The notes: generated by a model not told the origin, from the sequence alone. 64,000 nucleotides of DNA from Bacteroidetes bacterium UBA2664 (GCA_002359315.1 DEMS01000003.1:62001-126000), one strand, 5' to 3'. Shown: positions 17,715-26,797, counted from the stretch's first letter. Program-made: numbers and translations.

Positions 17715-18768
17715 ACAGCCGTGGGATGTTTTTTCGATAATCCGGTTTAACGATACCTTTCTCAGTGATAATTGCAGCTATCAGGTGGTTTGGGGTTATA
17801 TCAAAGGCAGGATTGTAGACCTGAATATCATCGGGTGCTGTTTGTCTATTCCCAAAATAGGTTACTTCCATTGGCAATCTCTGCTCAATTTCAATCTCAG
17901 CGCCCGTTTCCATCTCAAGGTCAATGGTTGAGTAAGGAGCTGCAATATAAAAAGGAATATTATGAGCATGAGCTAAAACAGCCAAACTATAGGTTCCAAT
18001 TTTATTAGCGGTATCTCCATTGCGTGTAATCCGATCTGCACCGGTTATAATCAGATCGACTTCCCCATTTTGCATGAGGGACGCCGCCGCGGAATCGATA
18101 TTTAATGTAAATGGAACGCCGGCTTTTTTTAGCTCCCAAGCTGTCAGCCTGGACCCTTGATTCAGAGGTCGAGTTTCATCAACCCATACCATTTTAACCT
18201 TTTTTGCAAAATGAGAGTGCAGTATCACTGAAAAAGCAGTCCCATAAGCAGCGGTTGCGAGTCCGCCCGTATTACAGTGAGTCAATATTCTTGCATTCTC
18301 CGGAACCAGTGAGACACCATGCTCACCAATAGCTTTACAGAGCTCCCGGTCTTCATTGTGGATTTCAATTGCTCTGTTCAGAACTATGTTTTTTAATTCG
18401 GCCGGACTCTTATCGGGTTGTTTTCGGATTTCTGCCAATAGAAGTTGCAATGCCCAATTTAAGTTTACGGCGGTTGGTCTGGAGGAATTTAAATAGTGAG
18501 CCACTTTTTCAGCATGATGTAAGAAAGCGGCATGTTCCGTTTCAGGGCTATCTTTTATGCCCAGATAAAATCCATACGCTCCGGCAATTCCGATAGCCGG
18601 TGCTCCACGCACTTTCAGCTTTGAGATGGCATCCCAGGTCTCATCTATAGTCATTAATGATATATACAACTCTTCTTCAGGAAGTTTTGTCTGATCGATA
18701 ATTTCGATCTCTGAACCGGTCCAGCGAATGGAGTTGTAATTTGTCTTAATGGTTGTCATAATATTCAA
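17707..18768 (-). CDS. mtnA: S-methyl-5-thioribose-1-phosphate isomerase
   Basis: The 353-residue protein matches MtnA: RGAPAIGIAGAYG, the catalytic Cys in ILTHCNTGGLATA, VDETRPLNQGSRLTAWEL, the catalytic Asp in ITGADRITRNGDTANKIGT, and FYIAAPYSTID. It converts methylthioribose-1-phosphate to methylthioribulose-1-phosphate in the methionine salvage pathway. No other salvage gene is nearby. An alternative start three codons on (18759, MTTIKT) is possible. It is convergent with ytxJ, overlapping it by 8 bp. Confidence 0.95.
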   Translation of the reverse strand: MNIMTTIKTNYNSIRWTGSEIEIIDQTKLPEEELYISLMTIDETWDAISKLKVRGAPAIGIAGAYGFYLGIKDSPETEHAAFLHHAEKVAHYLNSSRPTAVNLNWALQLLLAEIRKQPDKSPAELKNIVLNRAIEIHNEDRELCKAIGEHGVSLVPENARILTHCNTGGLATAAYGTAFSVILHSHFAKKVKMVWVDETRPLNQGSRLTAWELKKAGVPFTLNIDSAAASLMQNGEVDLIITGADRITRNGDTANKIGTYSLAVLAHAHNIPFYIAAPYSTIDLEMETGAEIEIEQRLPMEVTYFGNRQTAPDDIQVYNPAFDITPNHLIAAIITEKGIVKPDYRKNIPRLFS

Positions 18769-19094
18769 TTTGAAAACAAAATAAGGAGTTGAGGAGCAAA
18801 CTTACAGGGATTTATGCAGCAGAACTAAAGTTGAGATTAAAATAGTGGGTCCATGAAAACTGCAAGATGGATGCGCCCTGAAAAAGTTCAATACAGTTGC
18901 CAGAAGTCGTTATAAGGCAAAACCTGATGCATAATTAGGGATACTCCTTACTCGTCGTTCAGGAGTTTATCTCTTTGTTGAATCTGTCTCTATCACTATC
19001 ATGTAGCAGAATAAGTAGAGACAGGAAAGGTTTAAAAATACGAGTTGGAGCACTTTTATGAGATTTCAAAAATTAAAAAGATGAGGTGATAAAA
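18769..19094. other. Intergenic region upstream of the DUF2892 gene, with a long-spaced inverted repeat
   Basis: No gene is seen in these 326 bp. There is a perfect 9-bp inverted repeat, CTGTCTCTA at 18984-18992 and TAGAGACAG at 19016-19024, separated by 23 bases and lying 70 bp before the next start codon. It could form an RNA hairpin or bind a dimeric regulator. Its chance occurrence cannot be excluded. Confidence 0.4.
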
Positions 19095-19310
19095 ATGATT
19101 TTAAAAAAGAATGTAGGTTATATCGATTCAATTATTAGGGTGGTACTGGGAGCATTAGCTGTTGGCGTTGGTTTCTTTTATGGCGGTTACTGGTTACTGG
19201 TGGGAATCGTAGGTTTGATATTGGTTTCATCCGGCACACTTTCATTTTGCCCGATATATCGGATGATGAAAATATCAACCATGAATCCGAATTTAGAGAG
19301 AGAGAATTGA
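19095..19310 (+). CDS. Small DUF2892-family membrane protein
   Basis: From the ATG at 19095 the protein has 71 residues. NVGYIDSIIRVVLGALAVGVG is followed by a second hydrophobic helix and ends in SGTLSFCPIYRMMKIST. This two-helix pattern with a single conserved Cys-Pro is typical of DUF2892 (YgaP membrane-part-like) proteins. An upstream in-frame GTG at 19086 is less likely, because GAGGTG at 19084-19089 makes a good ribosome binding site for the ATG and overlaps that GTG. Function is unknown. It is followed by a terminator and appears monocistronic. Confidence 0.85.
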   Translation: MILKKNVGYIDSIIRVVLGALAVGVGFFYGGYWLLVGIVGLILVSSGTLSFCPIYRMMKISTMNPNLEREN

Positions 19311-19386
19311 GGCTTTATTGTGTAGTAGCAGTATAAGTAAGAATGATGACTACATCTGCCAATCAAGAGGGCGAGAGAGAATGACG

Positions 19387-19414
19387 AGGGGATCTAAACA
19401 GGTCCCCTTTTTTT
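19387..19414 (+). terminator. Rho-independent terminator after the DUF2892 gene
   Basis: AGGGGATC (19387-19394) pairs with GGTCCCCT (19401-19408) around a 6-base loop with one G-U pair, followed by a run of T to 19414. Confidence 0.85.
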
Positions 19415-19420
19415 GTATGA

Positions 19421-19493
19421 AACCAAGATAATCCGATCGATTTTTACATTGATTAACAGTTCTAATTGTAAAGTTGTTGATCCAATCTTGGTT
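19421..19493. repeat. Nine-bp inverted repeat upstream of the GMC oxidoreductase gene
   Basis: AACCAAGAT at 19421-19429 and ATCTTGGTT at 19485-19493 are perfect reverse complements 55 bases apart. They lie in the only upstream region of the GMC gene and could be operator half-sites or a weak stem. No independent support. Confidence 0.35.
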
Positions 19494-19561
19494 GCTATTT
19501 AAAAAATGCATTTATTAATCCACTCCGGGAACAGTAACGCTCTAAAATAATTACTGACAGA

Positions 19562-21265
19562 ATGAATAAGCAGGACAGAACATTTGATGCAATTGTCGTT
19601 GGTTCAGGTATCAGTGGTGGGTATGCAGCCAAAGAATTATGTGACAGAGGATTGAAGACATTAGTACTCGAAAGAGGCCGTCCGGTCAAGCATCGCGATG
19701 ATTACCCAACTGCTACCAAAGATCCGTGGGAGTTTCCATTTCGTACGCGTTTACCTCAGGATGAGCTTGACAAAAACCCGATCGTTGCCAGATGTTATGC
19801 ATATGACGACACTACAAAACACTTTTTTGTTAAGGACGAAGAGCAACCGTATGTGCAAGAGAAACCATTTGATTGGATCCGGGCATATCAGGAGGGAGGT
19901 AAATCACTGCTATGGGCTCGGCAGGGACAGAGATGGAGCCGGTTCGATTTTGAAGGGCCGGCCAGAGACGGTTATGGGATAGAGTGGCCATTTTCGTATG
20001 ATGAATTGGCTCCATGGTACAGTAAAGTGGAGCATTTTGTGGGTTGGAGTGGGAATAAAGACGGACTTGAGCATCTTCCGGATGGAGATTTTTTACCCCC
20101 TTTTGATCTCACTTGTGTTGAAGAGAAGATGAAGGAGCAGATTGAATCCCATTATCAAAACAGACATGTTCTTCATGGGCGATGTGCACATTTGACAGAG
20201 TTGAGACAGGTGCATCTTCAACAGAACAGAGGACAGTGCCTGGCCCGGAATTTATGCTACAGAGGTTGTCCATACGGTGCATATTTTTCTTCCAACTCTT
20301 CAACGCTGCCCTGGGCTGAAGCAACCGGTAATCTGACAAAAAAAACTCACTCTGTTGTTGAATCTATCCTCTATGATGAACGGAATGGAAAAGCAAGCGG
20401 TGTGCGAGTCATAGATGCAGTTACAAAAGCAGTGACTGAATATTATGCCAAAGTGATATTTGTGAATGCAGCTTGCCTCAATACAAACCTTCTGCTCTTG
20501 AATAGTAAATCCAATCGCTTTCCGGATGGACTGGGCAACGACAATGGGCTATTAGGCAGATATATCACATTTCACAATTACAGAGGTTCGATAACGGCAG
20601 AAGTGGATGGGTTTGAGGATCAATATTATTATGGCAGGAGACCTACACAGGCCATAATGCCATCCTTTAGAAATGTCTACCGGCAGGACACGGATATTGA
20701 TTTTCAGGGGAAATATCTGATCGCTTTTGGGGCAACCAGATCCGGATGGCAGCGGGGTGTTTGGTCGGACCAAATCGGTTCTGATTTGAAGGAATCGATG
20801 ACAAAACCGGGAAGCTGGAACATCTATATGATGATGCAGGGTGAAACGGTTCCGAGATATGAAAATCATGTAAGGCTGAGTGAGACGGAAACTGATCCAT
20901 GGGGGATGCCACAATTGGTAACATCTGTCGATTATACTGAAAATGAAGAGAGTATGTTAAGGGACTTTCACCAACAGGGGAGTGAAATGCTGGAACTCTG
21001 TGGCGCTAATAATATAAGGGTTAGAGACAGTGGTCAGGCTCCGGGACTGGATATACATGAGGTTGGGGGAGCAAGGATGGGTAAAGACCCCAATACATCT
21101 ATTCTGAACAAGTGGAATCAGGTTCACAGTTGTAAGAATGTATTTGTGACAGATGGAGCAGCATTCAGTTCTGTATCAATACAGAATCCATCACTCACAT
21201 TTATGGCAATCACAGCGCGGGCTGCAAACTATGCGGCCGATGAGTTAGCAAAAGGTAATCTATGA
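19562..21265 (+). CDS. GMC-family FAD oxidoreductase, possibly with an iron-sulfur cluster
   Basis: The 567-residue protein has the FAD dinucleotide-binding motif VVGSGISGG at residues 12-20 followed by LVLERG, and the GMC C-terminal domain with HEVGGARMGKDP and TDGAAFSSVSIQNPSLTFMA. It resembles the catalytic subunits of membrane sugar or gluconate dehydrogenases more than soluble oxidases. Cys226, Cys232 and Cys236 (CLARNLCYRGCPYGA) recall the cysteine group that binds a 3Fe-4S cluster in FAD-dependent glucose dehydrogenase. No small partner subunit or cytochrome subunit is adjacent. No signal peptide is seen, so export, if any, would be with a partner. Substrate unknown. Confidence 0.88.
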   Translation: MNKQDRTFDAIVVGSGISGGYAAKELCDRGLKTLVLERGRPVKHRDDYPTATKDPWEFPFRTRLPQDELDKNPIVARCYAYDDTTKHFFVKDEEQPYVQEKPFDWIRAYQEGGKSLLWARQGQRWSRFDFEGPARDGYGIEWPFSYDELAPWYSKVEHFVGWSGNKDGLEHLPDGDFLPPFDLTCVEEKMKEQIESHYQNRHVLHGRCAHLTELRQVHLQQNRGQCLARNLCYRGCPYGAYFSSNSSTLPWAEATGNLTKKTHSVVESILYDERNGKASGVRVIDAVTKAVTEYYAKVIFVNAACLNTNLLLLNSKSNRFPDGLGNDNGLLGRYITFHNYRGSITAEVDGFEDQYYYGRRPTQAIMPSFRNVYRQDTDIDFQGKYLIAFGATRSGWQRGVWSDQIGSDLKESMTKPGSWNIYMMMQGETVPRYENHVRLSETETDPWGMPQLVTSVDYTENEESMLRDFHQQGSEMLELCGANNIRVRDSGQAPGLDIHEVGGARMGKDPNTSILNKWNQVHSCKNVFVTDGAAFSSVSIQNPSLTFMAITARAANYAADELAKGNL

Positions 21266-21274
21266 TTTAGATTA

Positions 21275-22441
21275 TCAGAAATATTTTCGAATGTGATCCT
21301 CTTCGATTGAGAGATCGTCGGCACATTTTAGAAAGAGTTCTTTGCGATAATCCGGCAGATGGTCCATTTTCCCTGTAACCATCTCCGCGATAATCCGGTT
21401 ACTCAGTAAAAAACTGGCAATTTCTGATCCATGGTTCTCCTCAATATGCTCCTTAATCGGCTTGAAGTAGCTGTTTTTAACCCTATTTATCTCACTTTTT
21501 TGAGCCATTAACTTCTTGTGTTCATCTGAGGATAATGAGAGTGTTGCGGATTTAGAATTAGAAAGTTTCAACTGTTCGGCTTCCTGAGTGGTATCTTTAA
21601 TAAGTTCAATAAGGTGATTCTTGGTCGCATCTGTCTGTATGGATCTGTAAATACCTCGTGCAGTGTTCCAATCCATCAGTTTGCGTGAATCTTTGGCAAG
21701 TTCCATCAAAAAAGATTTTGGAACGATCTGATAGGCCGGTCGATTCAACTCTTTACCTTTTTCATTTTGCCACTCAAGTAATTTTTTGAATATATGCCAT
21801 TCTACTTCTGTAAAGTCAGATCGATCTTTCTCTTTTATAAAGTCATTATGGTCTACATTACTATAATCCAATAGATTAAGAGCACTGTTTTCTTCTGAAA
21901 TCCAATCTTGAACACCATTTTCCGCTGCTTTCTCATCAAAATACGTTTGCAGTTTAAAGAGATGGATGACATCATTTGCTGCATAATGTAATTGGTTAGA
22001 ATCGAGTGGGCGCTTAAACCAATTGCTCTGTTGGGATGAACTGCCGGTATTAATCCCGAGTTGATCTGCCAGAATATTTGTTAACGATGTCGATGGATAG
22101 TTTAGAAGCTTGGAAGCAATGGAGAGGTCATAGAGATTTTTCGGAAAACAGCCAAGAGAGTGTAATAGCCTGAGGTCTTCATCAAAAGCAAAACATACTT
22201 TTTGTATGGACTCATTCTCCAATACCGGAAATAGAATTTCAATATCAACATCGGTACTTAGAGGATCTATCAGATAACAGGTCTCTCCATCATATATCTG
22301 AACAAGACAGAGGTTAAAACCATATCGATAGCAATTTTTGTCAAATTCCAGATCAATAGTGAAACTGTCTGTTGAAGATAGAGTGGAAATTGTTTCTGAT
22401 AGCAGATCCTGATGATCTACATAAATTATGGGTTCATTCAT
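21275..22441 (-). CDS. rnd: Ribonuclease D
   Basis: The 388-residue protein has the DEDD exonuclease core: DLEFD at residues 27-31 (DxE), a central FAFDEDLRLLHSLG, DLSIASKLLNYPSTSL, and HYAANDVIHL with the Y-x3-D end motif. An HRDC-like region follows (about 210-290), and then a longer basic C-terminal part. RNase D trims tRNA 3' ends and other structured RNA. The gene is convergent with the GMC gene, 9 bp apart. Confidence 0.92.
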   Translation of the reverse strand: MNEPIIYVDHQDLLSETISTLSSTDSFTIDLEFDKNCYRYGFNLCLVQIYDGETCYLIDPLSTDVDIEILFPVLENESIQKVCFAFDEDLRLLHSLGCFPKNLYDLSIASKLLNYPSTSLTNILADQLGINTGSSSQQSNWFKRPLDSNQLHYAANDVIHLFKLQTYFDEKAAENGVQDWISEENSALNLLDYSNVDHNDFIKEKDRSDFTEVEWHIFKKLLEWQNEKGKELNRPAYQIVPKSFLMELAKDSRKLMDWNTARGIYRSIQTDATKNHLIELIKDTTQEAEQLKLSNSKSATLSLSSDEHKKLMAQKSEINRVKNSYFKPIKEHIEENHGSEIASFLLSNRIIAEMVTGKMDHLPDYRKELFLKCADDLSIEEDHIRKYF

Positions 22442-22498
22442 AAATGGGGTTTAAAAAACTTAAATAGGCATTTTTTTACAGGTGACAATTCCTTTAAA

Positions 22499-24538
22499 CT
22501 ATTCATCAATATTCAGACTCTTTTTCCTTTTTACCAGTGTGAGAATTGTATATTCGGCAACCAAGACTTCATCCTGATTGGTGACTTCAACGTCGAACCA
22601 TACCATGCCATAGGGATCCCGATCGCTTTTTCTTTTTTGTCTTCTGGTTTTACGCTTTACGATTAGTTTAGCCCGAATGGTGTCGCCGGGAGCTACCGGC
22701 GCTATAAATCGCAAATCTTCCAGTCCATAGTTTAGCAGAACCGGTCCGGGGGAGGGATGGACAAACATGCCCGCTGCTGCTGAGAGAACAAAGTATCCGT
22801 GTGCTATTCGTTTCCCGAACATTGAGTCTTTGGCAGCGATCTCATCGAAGTGAGCATAAAAGTGGTCACCGCTTATCGATCCAAAATTTACAATGTCTGC
22901 TTCTGTAACGGTTCTTCGATGAGTAACCAGTGCTTCACCGATGATCAGCTCTTCGAAATACTTTTTAAAAGGATGGATTTCAGATTCAATCGTATCTGAT
23001 CCTTTGATATATTGATTTAGAATTGCTGTAAGTGTTGTAGGGGAACCTTGCAGGGCAACACGCTGCATGTGATGCAGTACGGATCGGGCTCCTCCAAGTT
23101 CTTCGCCACCCCCGGCCCTTCCGGGGCCTCCATGCATCAATGAGGCAATAGGTGATCCGTGTCCGGTCGATTCATCTGCACTATGCCTGTTGATAATCAT
23201 GAAGCGTCCGTGATATGGAGCACACCCCATAGAGATCTCTGCTGCGATAGAATCATCAGCAGTAAAGAGTGAACCAACCAGAGAACCATCTGCTTTATTG
23301 GCAATTTGAATCGCTTCTTTGATAGTTTGATAGGGCATGATGGTAGTCAGTGGGCCGAATGCTTCGATGGTATGAACGTCATCCACTTGAATGGGTTTAT
23401 GACATAAAAGCACTTTGGAGTTGGCATAAGCCCCTCCTAAATCGTGTTTGCCTTTTCCATACACTGTATCGGTTACTTCCATCAATTTCTGTGCTTGTTC
23501 TTCAAAACGATCTGCTTGCAGAGAACTTGAAAGGGGTCCCATTCTTGTTCCTACTTGTGATGGATCGCCGGAATTTACATGATCCAGACGTTCTTTGAGT
23601 GCATCGATCACATTTTCCTGGAGATTTGCCGGTACAATGGCACGTCGAATCGCTGTACACTTTTGTCCCGATTTGACGGTCATCTCATTAGCGACCTCCT
23701 TGATATAAAGTTCAAATTCCTCCATTTCAGGAGTCACATCCGGTCCCAGTATGGAGCAGTTTAAAGAGTCTGCTTCCAAATTAAACCGCACACTGTTTGC
23801 AATAATATTGGGATGTGTTTTCAGGCGTTTGCCGGTTTCAGCAGAGCCTGTAAAAGCGACCTGATCCTGACTGATCAGATGATCAAATAGATCGCCCGGT
23901 ATATCTGCTGCGATAAACTGAATGCTTCCTTCCGGCAATATTTCTGATTCGATTATATCTTTAAACACGGCATGAGAGAGATAGCAGCCAAGGGGCGATG
24001 GTTTTACGATCGTCGGCATACCCGCAATAAAAGCAGGGGCCAGTTTTTCGAGCATACCCCATATTGGGAAGTTGAATGCATTGATTTGAACAGCTACACC
24101 ATGACGGGGTACGCAGATATGCTGGCCGGTAAATGTACCTTTTCTGGAGAGTGTTACTGCTCCGCCTTCAACGTGCCAGGGCAAGTCAGATAGATTTCTT
24201 CTGGCCTGACTCGAGAGTCCAAATGCAGTAATAATACCTCCTTCAATATCGATCCATGAGTCACGTTTTGTGGCACCGGTATGAGTCGATATTTCATAAT
24301 ATTTTTCTTTTCGATCGAGCAGATACTGTGCCAGAAATTTAATCTTAAAAGCGCGTTCATGAATGGTCATTTCACGCAAAAGAGGTCCGCCCACATTGCG
24401 TGCATACTCACAAATGTCTTTGTAGTTCAGATCTGATTCAACGAGTGTCGCTATCTTATTGCCGGTTACAGAACTGAGCAGATCAGATTCATCACCTGCA
24501 TCGATCCATTTTCCGTTAACGTATGAGTTTACTCGCAT
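22499..24538 (-). CDS. paaZ: Bifunctional phenylacetate-degradation protein PaaZ
   Basis: The 679-residue protein joins an aldehyde dehydrogenase domain (residues 1-530) to a MaoC-type hydratase domain. Catalytic positions are intact: Glu255 in FNLEADSLN, Cys294 in SGQKCTAIRRA, and the hot-dog dyad around Asp558/His563 in SGDHFYAHFDE, with RIAHGYFVL after it. In E. coli the hydratase opens oxepin-CoA and the dehydrogenase oxidises the resulting semialdehyde. The order paaJ-paaY-paaZ on one strand (gaps 99 and 55 bp) suggests an operon, but the ring epoxidase genes paaABCDE and ligase paaK are not in this window. Confidence 0.95.
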   Translation of the reverse strand: MRVNSYVNGKWIDAGDESDLLSSVTGNKIATLVESDLNYKDICEYARNVGGPLLREMTIHERAFKIKFLAQYLLDRKEKYYEISTHTGATKRDSWIDIEGGIITAFGLSSQARRNLSDLPWHVEGGAVTLSRKGTFTGQHICVPRHGVAVQINAFNFPIWGMLEKLAPAFIAGMPTIVKPSPLGCYLSHAVFKDIIESEILPEGSIQFIAADIPGDLFDHLISQDQVAFTGSAETGKRLKTHPNIIANSVRFNLEADSLNCSILGPDVTPEMEEFELYIKEVANEMTVKSGQKCTAIRRAIVPANLQENVIDALKERLDHVNSGDPSQVGTRMGPLSSSLQADRFEEQAQKLMEVTDTVYGKGKHDLGGAYANSKVLLCHKPIQVDDVHTIEAFGPLTTIMPYQTIKEAIQIANKADGSLVGSLFTADDSIAAEISMGCAPYHGRFMIINRHSADESTGHGSPIASLMHGGPGRAGGGEELGGARSVLHHMQRVALQGSPTTLTAILNQYIKGSDTIESEIHPFKKYFEELIIGEALVTHRRTVTEADIVNFGSISGDHFYAHFDEIAAKDSMFGKRIAHGYFVLSAAAGMFVHPSPGPVLLNYGLEDLRFIAPVAPGDTIRAKLIVKRKTRRQKRKSDRDPYGMVWFDVEVTNQDEVLVAEYTILTLVKRKKSLNIDE

Positions 24539-24593
24539 TGAAATTCTATATTTTTAATAAACATGCACCTAATATAAGGATTCTCTTACCTTA

Positions 24594-25187
24594 TTATCCT
24601 TTTGTGCTTTTCCAAGTTTGATAGCTCTTTTTTTGATCCTTTTGGTGGCCGGGTTCTTTTCGTAGTGGTTCGCACTCTTTCCAGCTTGATCGCATCTGTT
24701 CGGGCAGTTGTTGATACCATTGTGTACCCTCTGATTTCCATTGAATCATTTCATCAGAAACATCCTTAACAATTTTTGCCGGATTCCCTACCACGACTTT
24801 TCGATTGGGGATTGACATCGCTTCAGGTATAAATGTCAGAGCGCCGATGATACATTCATCTCCAATATCTGAATGATCCATGATGACGGCATTCATGCCA
24901 ATGAGTGAATTTTTCCCAATATTTGATCCATGAATAATTGCACCGTGACCTATATGAGCCCCCTCTTTCAGGACTACAGTGACACCGGGAAACATATGAA
25001 TCGTGCAATTTTCCTGGACATTACATCCATTCTCAATCACAATTTTGCCCCAATCGCCCCGAATTGCTGCACCCGGACCGATATATACATTCTTCCCGAT
25101 TACGACATTACCGGTAACCGCTGCGAGCGGGTGAATGAAGGCACTCTCATGGATCGTTGGTTTATATCCTTCAAATTCGTAGATCAT
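24594..25187 (-). CDS. paaY: PaaY-like gamma-carbonic-anhydrase-fold thioesterase
   Basis: The 197-residue protein is a left-handed beta-helix of hexapeptide repeats (VTGNVVIGKNVYIGPGAAIR, then GAHIGHGAIIHG and SLIGMNAVIMDH) with three metal-ligand histidines, and a C-terminal helical tail. The size is that of PaaY, a trimeric thioesterase that removes dead-end CoA esters in phenylacetate catabolism, rather than the shorter ~170-residue gamma carbonic anhydrases. The position between paaJ and paaZ supports this. Confidence 0.9.
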   Translation of the reverse strand: MIYEFEGYKPTIHESAFIHPLAAVTGNVVIGKNVYIGPGAAIRGDWGKIVIENGCNVQENCTIHMFPGVTVVLKEGAHIGHGAIIHGSNIGKNSLIGMNAVIMDHSDIGDECIIGALTFIPEAMSIPNRKVVVGNPAKIVKDVSDEMIQWKSEGTQWYQQLPEQMRSSWKECEPLRKEPGHQKDQKKSYQTWKSTKG

Positions 25188-25227
25188 TCAGTTTCTGTTT
25201 GTTAATAGGTGAAAGTCTGTATTTAAA

Positions 25228-25308
25228 GAGTGTATGTAATTACTGTTCGTTGAAGAGTGTTTAAAATTACTGTTTGATGATGAGTGTCATAAATTGCTGT
25301 TTTCAAGA
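25228..25308 (-). repeat. Three tandem 27-bp copies spanning the end of paaJ
   Basis: Units at 25228-25254, 25255-25281 and 25282-25308 share GAGTGT followed by an AATTACTGTT-like core. The third unit (on the minus strand the first) contains the last codons and stop of paaJ. Read in the paaJ frame past the stop, the units encode NSNFKHSST- and NSNYIHSLN-like nonapeptides, so the period preserves the reading frame. Confidence 0.8.
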
Positions 25309-26498
25309 ACAACGGCGTATCCTTGTCCAACACCGACACACATGGTTACCAACGCATATCTTTTGTTTTGTTCTGTGAGTTCTATGGCTGCTGTTTGAAG
25401 AATACGTGCGCCGCTCATTCCGAGGGGGTGACCCAATGCAATGGCCCCGCCATTTGGGTTGATTCGGGGATCATCATCATCCAGCCCCATTTTTCGGGTG
25501 CAGGCCAGTACCTGAGCAGAAAATGCCTCATTGATCTCGATGATATCCATATCCTTTAACGTAAGTCCGGCTCGTTTCAGTGCAATTTCTGAAGCAAAAA
25601 CCGGCCCGATCCCCATAATTCTTGGTTCTACACCCGCAACACCGGAAGCTACCATTCTGGCCATCGGTTTCAACTTAAAATTTTTGATAGCCTGCTCGGA
25701 TGCGATCATCATGGCGGCGGCCCCATCATTGAGGCCGGATGCATTACCGGCCGTGACAGATCCATTTTTTTTAAATGCGGGACGAAGTGATGAGAGTACT
25801 TCTACGGTTGTATCTGATTTGATAAATTCATCATCACTGAACTGAAGGGGTTTCTGTTTCCGGCGTGGGATTTCAACCGGTACTATCTCTTTTGCCAGAC
25901 GTCCGGATTGCTGTGCCCTGGCGGCTTTTTGCTGGGATAAAGCAGCAAACTGATCTTGATCATTTCTGGAGATCTTATAAAGGTCTGCAAGATTTTCAGC
26001 AGTGTTACCCATACCCTCTGTTCCATAAAGTTCTTCCATTCGAGGATTGATGAATCTCCATCCGAAACTTGAATCAAAGAGTTCAGCGTCATTTCCAAAT
26101 GGCTGGGATGATTTTGATAGTACCCATGGCCCGCGTGTCATCTGTTCAACTCCGCCGGTGATAAAAAGATCACCATCTCCTGCTTTGATCGCCCGATTGG
26201 CATGAATGGCTGCAGACATACTTGATGCACAAAGCCTATTGACTGTCTCGCCGGGAACACTGTGTGGCAATCCGGCTAACAGTAAAGCCATTCGGGCTAC
26301 ATTTCGATTATCTTCACCGGCCTGATTTGCGCAGCCAAAGATCACATCATTGATTAGTGCCGGATCTAATTCCTTATTTCTTTGCATCAACTCATGAATC
26401 ACGTGAGCAGCTAAATCGTCTGCTCTTATTTCAGAAAGAGATCCCCGAAAGCGACCGATCGGGGTTCGAATTGCGTCGATAATATAGGATTCAGGCAT
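25287..26498 (-). CDS. paaJ: Beta-ketoadipyl-CoA-type thiolase (acetyl-CoA acyltransferase)
   Basis: The 403-residue thiolase has catalytic Cys90 in RLCASSMSA, FITGGVEQMTRGPW typical of the PaaJ/PcaF branch, His357 in ALGHPLGMSG, and Cys387 in CVGVGQGYA. It would cleave 3-oxoadipyl-CoA to succinyl-CoA and acetyl-CoA at the end of the phenylacetate pathway. The adjacency to paaY and paaZ favours this over a general fatty-acid thiolase. Its 3' end lies in a tandem 27-bp repeat. It appears to be the first gene of the paaJ-paaY-paaZ unit. Confidence 0.93.
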   Translation of the reverse strand: MPESYIIDAIRTPIGRFRGSLSEIRADDLAAHVIHELMQRNKELDPALINDVIFGCANQAGEDNRNVARMALLLAGLPHSVPGETVNRLCASSMSAAIHANRAIKAGDGDLFITGGVEQMTRGPWVLSKSSQPFGNDAELFDSSFGWRFINPRMEELYGTEGMGNTAENLADLYKISRNDQDQFAALSQQKAARAQQSGRLAKEIVPVEIPRRKQKPLQFSDDEFIKSDTTVEVLSSLRPAFKKNGSVTAGNASGLNDGAAAMMIASEQAIKNFKLKPMARMVASGVAGVEPRIMGIGPVFASEIALKRAGLTLKDMDIIEINEAFSAQVLACTRKMGLDDDDPRINPNGGAIALGHPLGMSGARILQTAAIELTEQNKRYALVTMCVGVGQGYAVVLENSNL

Positions 26499-26618
26499 AA
26501 AATTGGATCGTTAACATTCAAACTCAATAAATCTTCACCAAAATGTAAAGGTTTTGGTGATTCAATGATACTTTAAGATGTGTAGCAAAAAAGAACCGAT
26601 CAATTTTATTTCATATGC

Positions 26619-26797
26619 TACTCACCGGATTCAATGTAGAAAAGGCACCTTGAAAGTAGATCAAAATGTCTCTCAAATGGCACTTCAGGGTTTCGTGTTG
26701 ATTATTTTATTGTCTACTCTACGGATTCAATGTATTGAAGGTATCTGGGAGGCAAATCAAAAGGCCTTTCAAACGGCACTTCAGGGTTTCGTGGTGA
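26619..26797 (-). repeat. Tandem duplication of the lptA 3' end (96-bp period)
   Basis: The stretch 26619-26701, just downstream of lptA, matches 26715-26797, the last codons of lptA, at 66 of 83 positions. On the minus strand the downstream copy still reads STRNPEVPFERHFDLL and then YIESGE and a stop, closely following the true tail SPRNPEVPFERPFDLP with YIESVE. The period, 96 bp, is 32 codons. A TAG and then a TAA separate it from the gene, so it is not translated as part of it. Confidence 0.88.

Noticed and set aside
19086..19094. GTG start for the DUF2892 gene
   Set aside because: The GTG lies within the GAGGTG ribosome binding site of the ATG at 19095.
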